Shown in pieces: positions 27,821-35,587 of a stretch of 64,000 nt of DNA. Location: contig NZ_FZLO01000003.1 of the NCBI RefSeq assembly GCF_900197595.1, positions 248,001 to 312,000 of the forward strand, in the 5' to 3' direction. The notes below the pieces were generated by a model. The model was not told the origin of the DNA and searched no databases. It worked only from the letters and a program-made list of their open reading frames with translations. The DNA is from Scatolibacter rhodanostii (GTDB taxonomy: Bacteria; Bacillota; Clostridia; Oscillospirales; Acutalibacteraceae). The number at the start of each line of letters is the position of its first letter. Position 1 is the stretch's first letter. The translations under genes and the position numbers were made by a program.

Positions 27821-29782
27821 TTATTTGGCTGCGCTTAATAATGATTCTGTTATGTAATTAAGCTGTGCCGTAGCTGAAAGAATATCCGGATAATAACTTA
27901 ACCCAAATTCAATTTCAATCACACGGTTGTTTATGACAGCAGGGAGCGAATTCCAAATAGCATCTTCAGATAAATCAGCCATACCCTCATAGGTATTACG
28001 AATAATAAAATCACCGCTATATTGTGCCAGCACCTCAAATGATACTTGTTCTCCACCAGAATCTTTATCAATAATATTGGTTTTTACACCTTCCGGTGCT
28101 GCTATTCCTAACTCTTTATAGACGATAGAACCTGTGCCATATTGGTTGCCCTTAACAGACATTTTAGCATCTGCTCCGCCTTCAAAGACAGATATGGTAT
28201 ACTGATCAAAGCCTGCTTGCAGCAGCTTGGTCTTTGCTTCTTCTAAACCACTGGCATAGTCACTCAGCAGCTTGGCGGCCTCTTCTTGTCTATTTAAAAC
28301 ATCGCCCATAAAAGTGATTCTTTCACTTTGCGTCATAGTATCATAAGGAATCAAAATTGTGGGTGCTATTTTATTATATTTCTCAACATTCTCGTCGCCA
28401 ATTACAAGAATCAAATCTGGATCAAGCTTCATGACGCTTTCTTCTTCCCACTCGGGAAACCAGCCTAAACTGACCGAATCAGCCACTAAATCAGAGAATG
28501 CCGCGCCGTCATATACATCTGAAACGCCTACCGGTGTAATGCCAAGAGCCACTACATCACCCATTAGATATTGTACCACAACGCGCTGCGGATTGACGGG
28601 CACTTCAACCTCTCCTGTGGAGGTGCTCACAACTCTTGTTCCTGTTTGTTCTATGTCACTCTCGGTTTTTTCGGAAACTTGACTGCTTACCGACGAGGAT
28701 GGCTGACTCGTTGCCTCTGATGTATTTGTAGCTGGTGCGCAAGCTGAAAGTAATAGCATAAAAGCCATTGCCGCCGCCATTATTGTCTTGCTTTTGAAAT
28801 TTTTTAACATGAAGTTTGCTCCTTCTCCTTTGAGTTTGTCAATTCTAACTTGACTTTTCTCATTATAAGGGAAGCTTGGGAGCGTATCCATGATAAAATC
28901 GCTTAACTGATTTGGTGTTTTCGCTCTATAATTTTTAGGTGAAAGCCCAAAATTTTTCATGAACACCTTGCTAAAATTAAATTCATCAGAAAAACCACAA
29001 GCAGCTGCTACAGAACGAATTGAAAAATCTGTGTTTACCAACAATTTTTTTGCCTGCAATAGCCTTACATTCACTAAATACCCTTGCGGGCTTTCTCTAA
29101 ATTGCTCTTTAAAGTTTCTGCGTAAATGGCTGTCACTGATATTTAAAGAGGCCGCTAATGTATGTATTGATAAAGCCTCATCATAGTGTTCTTCCATATA
29201 ACGCTTGATGATGGCCGGTAAGTTCGGCTGCATTGTCTTGAATTTTCCTCTCTCAAGCTCTTTATGCACCTCATAAATGAATTGATAGAATGAGGATTTG
29301 GCATAAAATAACTCTAATGGCAGAGGATGTTTCCAAGCCTCATACATTTTTCGCATATGCTCAGCAAAAAACAAGGGATTTTCAGGGATAAACCCATACG
29401 GCTGTTGAAAAGGACTTATTAGCTCATGATGTTGCACATATTTTTTATGATAGGATAAAGTGTTTTTTCTATCATAAAAAATCATGTAATATTCAAGCCA
29501 ATCTTTGCTAGGAAGAATGGATAGCTCTGCTCCTTTTTCCGCATGGAAAAGTCCAAATCTTTCTAACTGATAAGAATGATGATTGACTATCACTTCTCCC
29601 GATATTCCACTTGTATAAAGAAACATATTAGCAGGCAAGCGATAGCGAGACAGGCTTTCTTTAGAAAAAATTAGATTATGGCGGATGTCAATCAGAGACA
29701 CAGAAGCAAGATTCCATTGCTTGATTGAATTAACAATATCTTCTTTGGAAAAGAACGTGTCTATTCCACGACTCGTATTCAT
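27821..29782 (-). CDS. AraC regulator joined in frame to a siderophore-binding lipoprotein (dual-start gene)
   Basis: One uninterrupted 653-codon frame encodes two proteins' worth of sequence. Residues 1-324 are an AraC regulator: an N-terminal cupin-like sensing part, then two helix-turn-helix motifs (about 205-300, with DSHLRRNFKEQF and AACGFSDEFNFSKVF). At residue 325 (base 28810) an internal ATG with AAGGAG eight bases upstream starts a lipoprotein signal peptide ending LLLSAC (Cys348). A class III (FecB/FepB-like) siderophore-binding fold follows (about 390-650). No stop separates the parts. The cell could make a free lipoprotein from the internal start, and possibly a full-length, membrane-spanning regulator. 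B. subtilis Btr joins AraC and a binding-protein fold, but to my knowledge without an export signal between. It is upstream of the FecCD-FecE operon on the same strand. Confidence 0.9.
   Translation of the reverse strand: MNTSRGIDTFFSKEDIVNSIKQWNLASVSLIDIRHNLIFSKESLSRYRLPANMFLYTSGISGEVIVNHHSYQLERFGLFHAEKGAELSILPSKDWLEYYMIFYDRKNTLSYHKKYVQHHELISPFQQPYGFIPENPLFFAEHMRKMYEAWKHPLPLELFYAKSSFYQFIYEVHKELERGKFKTMQPNLPAIIKRYMEEHYDEALSIHTLAASLNISDSHLRRNFKEQFRESPQGYLVNVRLLQAKKLLVNTDFSIRSVAAACGFSDEFNFSKVFMKNFGLSPKNYRAKTPNQLSDFIMDTLPSFPYNEKSQVRIDKLKGEGANFMLKNFKSKTIMAAAMAFMLLLSACAPATNTSEATSQPSSSVSSQVSEKTESDIEQTGTRVVSTSTGEVEVPVNPQRVVVQYLMGDVVALGITPVGVSDVYDGAAFSDLVADSVSLGWFPEWEEESVMKLDPDLILVIGDENVEKYNKIAPTILIPYDTMTQSERITFMGDVLNRQEEAAKLLSDYASGLEEAKTKLLQAGFDQYTISVFEGGADAKMSVKGNQYGTGSIVYKELGIAAPEGVKTNIIDKDSGGEQVSFEVLAQYSGDFIIRNTYEGMADLSEDAIWNSLPAVINNRVIEIEFGLSYYPDILSATAQLNYITESLLSAAK
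28811..28831 (-). promoter_or_regulatory. Internal ribosome binding site for the siderophore-binding lipoprotein
   Basis: Inside the AraC-lipoprotein frame, AAAGGAGAAGGAG (minus strand) ends eight bases before the ATG at 28810. The following residues are a complete lipoprotein signal peptide, so this site decides an independent internal start. Confidence 0.75.
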
Positions 29783-29806
29783 ACTTTGGCAGACCTTTCA
29801 AAAAAT

Positions 29807-29873
29807 CCTAGCTTGAGTTAGAAAATGCTAACTCAAGCTAGGATAGTATAGCACAATAATAGCCTTTTGTACA
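29807..29873 (-). promoter_or_regulatory. Promoter and palindromic start-site element of the AraC-lipoprotein gene
   Basis: On the minus strand TGTACA (29868-29873) and TATACT (29845-29850) are 17 bases apart. A perfect 15-bp inverted repeat (arms 29828-29842 and 29807-29821, six-base loop) begins two bases after the -10 and holds TTGAGTTAG in both orientations. A run of six T follows it, so it can act as operator, as RNA hairpin/attenuator, or both. The translation start is about 25 bases further on. Confidence 0.7.
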
Positions 29874-29925
29874 GAAATATCTCACTCCAAAATTTTCAAA
29901 ATCGATAGGCGTACTTATTCAGAAT

Positions 29926-30870
29926 TTATGCCATTACTGCCTGAAAGATTTCTGAAAACATGGGATTGGAAATTTTGACAAAAGCTTGACCTGTAGGAGA
30001 ATTGCCATACCCTACATACCCGTTTTCAAATAATCTAAGGTGTACGGAAGTACTATCTTTCATTTTAAAATACAGATGTGCTTGTTCCTGATGAATTTCA
30101 TAGAGCGATTCTGGCTCTTGGCTCAAATCTTCAAAAGCAGAAGTATAGAGAATATCGACAAACTTAGCTATCGTTTCCTCTGACAAATCTATTGTTTTAT
30201 AATTATTTCTTCCATTATCCCAATCGTCATGACTTTGCCCCAATACCTCCTGATAGTTATCTTTGAGGTGCAGCCGAGTGCCATATAAATCTTCTCCTGT
30301 TGTGAGCGTAATACCATTTATATTTTCATAAAGCCAGATATCGTTATCTGGGGTATTGGGTGACTGAATACAAATTCTGAACGAGGAGTCATAGCCATTG
30401 ACAGTGTGTACCGCACCGGCCATATTAGACGCAAATTCTTGGCTATATTTGTCTTGCTTTGACCATTCGTCAATACTGTCTATTGTTTCTCCTAGATATT
30501 CGCCTATTAATGCTTGTTTGACTTCATTATCACCCGTCAGATATTCTGCTTGCAAGTAGACAGCGCCTTGATAGACAACTACTCCAATCATGTCGCTAGA
30601 CAAATCGCCGTTACTTTCTGGTAGCTCCATTTTTTCCAGGTATACACCCTTTTCGGATTCTAATTTAGACTCTGTTTCTAGGGCAGCCACTTGACTACTC
30701 TCCACTTCACTTTTCTTTTCAGAAATATCAGAACATCCCATTAGTGTTATTAAACCAAGGCAGAGAATGAGCAGTGGTATAGCAAACCGATCACTCTCCC
30801 GCTTTGTTCTTCGGTGAAATACTTCAGATTCAAAATGGGTAGGTCGGTTTTTTGTCTTATTTTTCATCAT
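29926..30870 (-). CDS. Lipoprotein of unknown function
   Basis: The protein has 314 residues. A long charged N-region (about 30 residues) precedes a hydrophobic stretch ending LITLMGC (Cys46), a lipobox. A Ser/Glu-rich linker follows, then about 240 residues of mixed alpha/beta sequence with no family I can name. The ATG pair at the start has AAAGGAG upstream. The gene stands between the MerR gene and the iron locus on the same strand, but the promoter at 29845 suggests it is not part of the iron operon. It is probably an extracytoplasmic sensor or binding lipoprotein; the function is unknown. Confidence 0.8.
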   Translation of the reverse strand: MMKNKTKNRPTHFESEVFHRRTKRESDRFAIPLLILCLGLITLMGCSDISEKKSEVESSQVAALETESKLESEKGVYLEKMELPESNGDLSSDMIGVVVYQGAVYLQAEYLTGDNEVKQALIGEYLGETIDSIDEWSKQDKYSQEFASNMAGAVHTVNGYDSSFRICIQSPNTPDNDIWLYENINGITLTTGEDLYGTRLHLKDNYQEVLGQSHDDWDNGRNNYKTIDLSEETIAKFVDILYTSAFEDLSQEPESLYEIHQEQAHLYFKMKDSTSVHLRLFENGYVGYGNSPTGQAFVKISNPMFSEIFQAVMA

Positions 30871-30944
30871 AAAAACACTCCTTTACTATCACTCATTTCG
30901 CGGCAACACTACTTCCATATTCTATTAAATCCAATGTTTTTTAC

Positions 30945-31337
30945 TTACTCTTTCGATGTTTTAGATTGTTTCTTATGCTCTTCGTATTGTTTTGTGAAAT
31001 AACTAATTTTATGCGAAACTTGGTTAATATATTGGTTCATTTCTTGAATATGCTCTTCGACGGCTTGTTTATGGTCACACAGCATTTCGCACCTCGCTTT
31101 CAACGTCTCGGGTCCTTGTAAGCTCAGATTGACAAAATCTCGAATTTGCTTAATCGACATTCCTGTATTTTTCAAGCAGCAAATCAAGCCAATCCACTCC
31201 AAGTCTTCATCTGAATAATGACGAATGCCGCTTTCTGTCCTTTTTATATCTGGTATTAATCCTTCTTTTTCATAATAGCGTAGGACGTGTGGACTAAGAT
31301 TTGTTTTTTCTGCCACTGCTTTAACCGTATATCCCAT
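30945..31337 (-). CDS. MerR-family regulator
   Basis: The protein has 130 residues with the N-terminal winged helix-turn-helix of MerR (YTVKAVAEKTNLSPHVLRYYEKEGLI, about 3-28) followed by RHYSDEDLEWI. A dimerisation coiled coil (about 80-120) follows. There is only one Cys pair region and no metal-binding Cys pattern at the C-terminus, so it belongs with the YyaN/AdhR-like members that control aldo-keto reductases or aldehyde responses. It is divergent from an aldo-keto reductase, and the shared region holds a 19-bp-spacer promoter. ATG with GGAG. Confidence 0.93.
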   Translation of the reverse strand: MGYTVKAVAEKTNLSPHVLRYYEKEGLIPDIKRTESGIRHYSDEDLEWIGLICCLKNTGMSIKQIRDFVNLSLQGPETLKARCEMLCDHKQAVEEHIQEMNQYINQVSHKISYFTKQYEEHKKQSKTSKE

Positions 31338-31366
31338 TATAAACTCCTCAAAATTTAAAATTGCTC

Positions 31367-31397
31367 TTGACTTAATGTTAACGTTAAGGTTTATACT
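31367..31397 (+). promoter_or_regulatory. MerR-type promoter with a 19-bp spacer and operator palindrome
   Basis: TTGACT (31367-31372) and TATACT (31392-31397) are 19 bases apart, the long spacer that MerR regulators untwist. The spacer centre holds a near-perfect dyad (CTTAATGTTAACGTTAAG, one mismatch). It faces the aldo-keto reductase gene. Confidence 0.88.
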
Positions 31398-31452
31398 TAC
31401 TATAAACTAATTCTTGAGAGGATTCAAGAACTTTAAAAAGGAGGTATTACAA

Positions 31453-32304
31453 ATGAAAAACCCAACCAATTTCTATACGTTATCAAATGGTGTGGAAATT
31501 CCTTCTATTGGCTTCGGAACGTGGCAAGCTCATAACGGCGAAGTCGCAATTTCTTCTGTTGTCAGCGCTATCGAAGCAGGCTATCGGCATATCGACACAG
31601 CACAACTCTATCGAAACGAAGAGAGTGTCGGCATTGCCGTGAAAAAAAGCGGCGTTGACCGCAAAGAGCTTTTTATTACTTCTAAATTAGAAAACAACGA
31701 ACATGGCTATGAAAAAACACTTGCCGCTTTTGAAGGCACAATGAAAAAGCTAGATATGGATTATCTGGATTTGTTTTTAATTCATTGGCCAAACCCTATT
31801 GCCTCTCGTGACCAATGGCAAGAAGACAATGCCGGCACGTGGAAAGCTTTTGAGGAACTCTATCGAGCCAAACGCATTCGCGCTATTGGTATCAGTAATT
31901 TCCACCCACACCACATTGAAGAACTGTTAAAAACAGCCACCATCGTACCAATGGTCAATCAAATTCGATTATGCCCCGGTGAAACTCAAGATGAAATTGT
32001 AGATTATTGCCGTTCTAAAAATATGCTCCTAGAAGCCTATAGCCCTCTCGGAGTAGGCAAGATTTTTGAAGTGCCGGAAATGCAGGAACTGTCAAAAAAA
32101 TATAATCGATCTATCGCACAGATTTGCATTCGCTGGAGCTTGCAGAGAGGCTATTTACCACTGCCTAAATCGGTTACGCCCGAGCGAATCAAAGAAAATC
32201 TCGATGTATTTGACTTTAATTTAGAAGATGCTGATGTGCAACTAATTTCTAATTTAAAAGGTTGTGTCGGTTATTCCGCTAATCCTGATACGATTACTTT
32301 TTAA
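31453..32304 (+). CDS. Aldo-keto reductase
   Basis: This 283-residue NADPH-dependent reductase of the AKR5-like group reduces aldehydes and ketones. The catalytic tetrad is complete: Asp48, Tyr53, Lys78 and His111 (DTAQLYRNEE, TSKL, LIHWP). The cofactor-end motif LPKSVTPERIKENLDVFDF is present. The ATG at 31453 follows AAAGGAGG; a TTG 13 codons upstream is rejected. The divergent MerR gene and 19-bp-spacer promoter suggest induction by reactive aldehydes. Methylglyoxal made by the nearby mgsA product is a possible substrate (inference). Confidence 0.95.
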   Translation: MKNPTNFYTLSNGVEIPSIGFGTWQAHNGEVAISSVVSAIEAGYRHIDTAQLYRNEESVGIAVKKSGVDRKELFITSKLENNEHGYEKTLAAFEGTMKKLDMDYLDLFLIHWPNPIASRDQWQEDNAGTWKAFEELYRAKRIRAIGISNFHPHHIEELLKTATIVPMVNQIRLCPGETQDEIVDYCRSKNMLLEAYSPLGVGKIFEVPEMQELSKKYNRSIAQICIRWSLQRGYLPLPKSVTPERIKENLDVFDFNLEDADVQLISNLKGCVGYSANPDTITF

Positions 32305-32339
32305 AGGTAACTTAATTTTATATTATAATGCCGTTACTA

Positions 32340-32379
32340 AAGAGCCTCCAAAATCATAAACTTTTGGAGGCTCTTCTAT
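32340..32379 (+). terminator. Terminator of the aldo-keto reductase gene
   Basis: Perfect 14-bp arms (32340-32353 and 32362-32375) begin AAGAGCCTCC and end GGAGGCTCTT, followed by a short T-rich stretch. Confidence 0.85.
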
Positions 32380-32748
32380 TACTTGCTATCAGGCAAGATT
32401 CAGTATATGTGGTATAGTAAAATCAATCATAGCGTAATAGTTGCAAAGATGGGTTAATTCGTCTTCCCGGCTATATTTCGGCTATATTATGGTATGCAAG
32501 GATATTCCCCATTGAGTTCAGCAATTTGCGGTTGAGGAATTAATAGAACTATGATATATTTGTTATAATAATTATACCCATTGAATTTCATAAGCTAGCT
32601 TACAGTCCCCTACCCTTATTGCAATAAATTATTCAGTATCAATCTTAACCTTTATCCTAATATTTATCGAGCTGTTTCAAACAAATTGCAGACTATTTAT
32701 ATGATACAATAACAAAAATATGTGATTACACTAGGAGGAAGAGATGTC
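32380..32748. other. AT-rich intergenic region before the sensor kinase
   Basis: About 370 bp with no supported gene. TACAAT near 32705 is a possible -10 for the kinase gene but no matching -35 was found. No repeats or RNA motif were recognised. Confidence 0.4.
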
Positions 32749-34767
32749 ATGAAAAAGCATGCGACTGTAATCTGCGGTGTAATCTATCTTCTTACTGTTA
32801 CGCTGATTTTTTCTGTTATCTCTATTTTGTGTAATGTGGAAACGGTGAAGGTTTCACCTACGCAAGACGGTATGGTTGACTTGACAAGAATAAATTTTAA
32901 TCAGAGCGTGGTCGAAATTTCCACTGAAGCGGCACTAATCTATGATGGTGCATTTTACACACCAAAGGATTTTGCATCTGGAGATATCATCCCGCAAGGC
33001 ACTCGAAAAGTAGACACAAGTTGGGTATTGGGGGATTTTGGTACGGTACGATTTGAACTGCTACTTCCACCTGATAGGGTGTATGCGATTTCGTCCAAAA
33101 GTGCAGCTTACGCTCAGCGTCTTTTCATTAACGGAGAGGAATACAATCCTGTTGGTGTAACCGGGAACAACCCTGCTTCTGTCACGCCGAAATCTACTCG
33201 TTACACCGAGGCTTTCGAGCCAAAGACTAATACTACTGAAATCATTCTGCACTATTCCAATTTTGTCCATCCCGACGGTGGCAGTTTATATGCCCCAAAA
33301 CTTGGAACTCCTGACAACATCAGCCGAGTCGACCAACTCAAAACCTTTCAGGTAGTCATTGTTACCGGAGCTTTGTTCACCGCGATGTTGTTTTTCTTTG
33401 GCTTATTTTTGTTTTTTCCAAAAATCCGCTATCTGCTCTGGTTTTCTCTGGTTTGCGGTTGTATTGCACTACGTGGCCTGTTAACAGGTGATAAACTAGG
33501 GATGCTTCTTCTTCCAAGCCTAAGCTGGTACATGGATATTCGTTTGGAGTACCTATTGTCCTGTGGTCTGATTTTGTTCTCTGTTTTATATTTGAACGCC
33601 TTATTTCCCGGCATGGTCCATAGACAAATTACAAATGCATTCATTCTTTTTTGTGTTGGAAATGCAATCTTTTTCTCTCTCACCCCGCCTATCCTCTTTA
33701 CCAGATTTGTATGGTTCAGTCTAGCCGTGAGTATTGCGTATTTTCTTTACGCTCTGATAAGAATTGTTACTGTTGTCATTCGTAAAAAGAACCCCACTAT
33801 TCTATCCGCTTTTGAACAGATGCTGTTGCCTGGGGTTTGCATGTACCTGATTCTATCCGGATTTGAAATCTATGCTCACGAAAATGCACTTTATTTATGG
33901 GGGTTAGATTTCGCTCAGGTGGGTATGCTGATGTTCCTGTTCCTCAACATTTTAGCGCTGCTACTACAGTTTTCTCGAGCAAGGCAGGAGTTAGATGAAG
34001 CTCGTCAAAGTGAGCGGGAAATGGAGGAAACAAACCGGATGTTGGAGCGATTGGACAAACTCAAAACCGACTTTTTGTCCAACATTAGCCATGAAATGCG
34101 CACACCGCTTATGGTGATGAGCGGCTATGCTCAGCTCACGCAGTGGCAACTTAACGCCGGAACTACAAATGAAGAAACGCAAGAAAACTTGCACATCGTT
34201 TCTCAGGAAGCTCAACGGTTGGCGGAACTCGCCGCTGGATTGCTGCAGGTATCTTCAGAATCAGCCTGGGGTAAAAGCACTGTTAACTTACACACCATTT
34301 TTGAACGCGCTCATATTACCTGTTACCCTATTCTAAAAAAGAACAATAATCGGCTAGAAACCGTTCTTGAACAATCTCTGCCGTTAATGCAGGCCAACGA
34401 AAATATGCTGTTTCAGGTGCTGCTCAACCTAATCGTTAATGCCAACCGCCATACTCAAAATGGCGTAATTTGCCTTCGTGCCTATTTAGATAACAAAGGT
34501 CACATTGTCGTCACCGTAGAGGACAATGGCGAGGGAATCCAACCTAATCTGCTGCCTTATGTATTTGACCGACAAGTAAGCGGTGACGGCGGAAGCGGCC
34601 TTGGTCTTTCCATTTGCAAGGACGTTATAGAGGCTCATGGTGGTCAAATTTGTGCAGTAAATCAACCCAGCGGCGGAGCACAGGTGAGCTTTTCCCTACC
34701 GCTTAATCCGGAACAAAAGAAAAAAGGAGAGGAAACGAAGAATGAGCCAAAAAATCCTGTTACTTGA
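32749..34767 (+). CDS. Sensor histidine kinase with extracellular 7TMR-DISM-like domain
   Basis: The protein has 672 residues from the ATG at 32749, which follows AGGAGGAAGAG; an upstream GTG lacks a site. A signal anchor (about 8-28) precedes an outside beta domain (about 35-190). A block of seven helices follows (about 200-410), an architecture like 7TMR-DISM receptors. A coiled coil leads to the HisKA domain (FLSNISHEMRTP, His448) and the ATPase domain with NLIVNANRH, VEDNGEGI and GGSGLGLSI. It senses an outside signal, possibly a carbohydrate, and phosphorylates the response regulator encoded by the overlapping next gene. Confidence 0.93.
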   Translation: MKKHATVICGVIYLLTVTLIFSVISILCNVETVKVSPTQDGMVDLTRINFNQSVVEISTEAALIYDGAFYTPKDFASGDIIPQGTRKVDTSWVLGDFGTVRFELLLPPDRVYAISSKSAAYAQRLFINGEEYNPVGVTGNNPASVTPKSTRYTEAFEPKTNTTEIILHYSNFVHPDGGSLYAPKLGTPDNISRVDQLKTFQVVIVTGALFTAMLFFFGLFLFFPKIRYLLWFSLVCGCIALRGLLTGDKLGMLLLPSLSWYMDIRLEYLLSCGLILFSVLYLNALFPGMVHRQITNAFILFCVGNAIFFSLTPPILFTRFVWFSLAVSIAYFLYALIRIVTVVIRKKNPTILSAFEQMLLPGVCMYLILSGFEIYAHENALYLWGLDFAQVGMLMFLFLNILALLLQFSRARQELDEARQSEREMEETNRMLERLDKLKTDFLSNISHEMRTPLMVMSGYAQLTQWQLNAGTTNEETQENLHIVSQEAQRLAELAAGLLQVSSESAWGKSTVNLHTIFERAHITCYPILKKNNNRLETVLEQSLPLMQANENMLFQVLLNLIVNANRHTQNGVICLRAYLDNKGHIVVTVEDNGEGIQPNLLPYVFDRQVSGDGGSGLGLSICKDVIEAHGGQICAVNQPSGGAQVSFSLPLNPEQKKKGEETKNEPKNPVT

Positions 34768-35419
34768 AGACAATCCGGATATTTTAAAAATCAACCGCTC
34801 TGTTCTAGAAATGCGTGGCTATCAAATACTAGAGGCAGTTTCTATTGAACAGGGTTGCGCACTGCTTGAGCAAGAAATCCCCGATTTACTTATTCTGGAC
34901 ATTCTGCTGCCAGACGGAAATGGATTAGACTTTTGTGAAGCCGTGAGAAAAAACAGCAATTTGCCTATTCTGTTTCTATCTGCTCTGGGTCAGAACCAAG
35001 ATATTGTAAATGGTTTTTCCCGTGGTTGCGACGATTACCTGCCCAAGCCATATGATTTAGATGTACTGCTGGCAAGAGTGGATGCACTACTGCGCCGAGC
35101 TGGACAAAAACCTGATACTATCGTCGTCACAGGTTCCTTGATACTAGACACGGTATCTCAGCGAGCAACGGTGGCAAACGACGAGGACATCTTGCTGACA
35201 CCCAAAGAGTTTGCAATCCTTTTGTATCTTGTACAAAAAGAAGGGTATGAGGTGCCGCCAGAGCAGTTGTATGAAGCAGCGTGGGGACAACCCATGGGTG
35301 AGGACGCAAACGCTGTACGGGTTGCCATTTCCCGCCTGCGAGAGAAGATTAAACCCAGCGAGTTTCAGATTGAAACTGAACGAGGCATAGGCTATCGTCT
35401 AAAAAAGTATCCTAAATAA
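34742..35419 (+). CDS. OmpR/PhoB-family response regulator
   Basis: The protein has 225 residues. The receiver domain (about 1-118) has LEDN, the phospho-acceptor in LLILDILLPDGNG (Asp53), and LPKPYDLDVLLAR with the conserved Lys. A winged-helix DNA-binding domain follows (about 128-223, AVRVAISRLREKI). The ATG lies 26 bp inside the kinase gene, so the pair is translationally coupled. The next gene downstream encodes a giant surface protein and is a likely target (inference). Confidence 0.95.
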   Translation: MSQKILLLEDNPDILKINRSVLEMRGYQILEAVSIEQGCALLEQEIPDLLILDILLPDGNGLDFCEAVRKNSNLPILFLSALGQNQDIVNGFSRGCDDYLPKPYDLDVLLARVDALLRRAGQKPDTIVVTGSLILDTVSQRATVANDEDILLTPKEFAILLYLVQKEGYEVPPEQLYEAAWGQPMGEDANAVRVAISRLREKIKPSEFQIETERGIGYRLKKYPK

Positions 35420-35505
35420 TAACCCTACCAACATTACAATTCTGAAATGTTGGCTACTTTTCTATTCTAAATCTGCTATACTAAAATCAATAACCCCCCC
35501 CTAAG

Positions 35506-35552
35506 AAAACTGGCTGGATCAGCAATGTTCCCAGACCAGTTTTGGTTTTTCC
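35506..35552 (+). terminator. Terminator of the two-component genes
   Basis: AAAACTGG...CTGG from 35506 pairs with CCAG.CCAGTTTT ending near 35543 (one bulge), followed by GGTTTTT. It separates the regulators from the surface protein gene. Confidence 0.75.
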
Positions 35553-35587
35553 TAAAGAAATATTCATAAAAATGCGGAGGAATGAAT

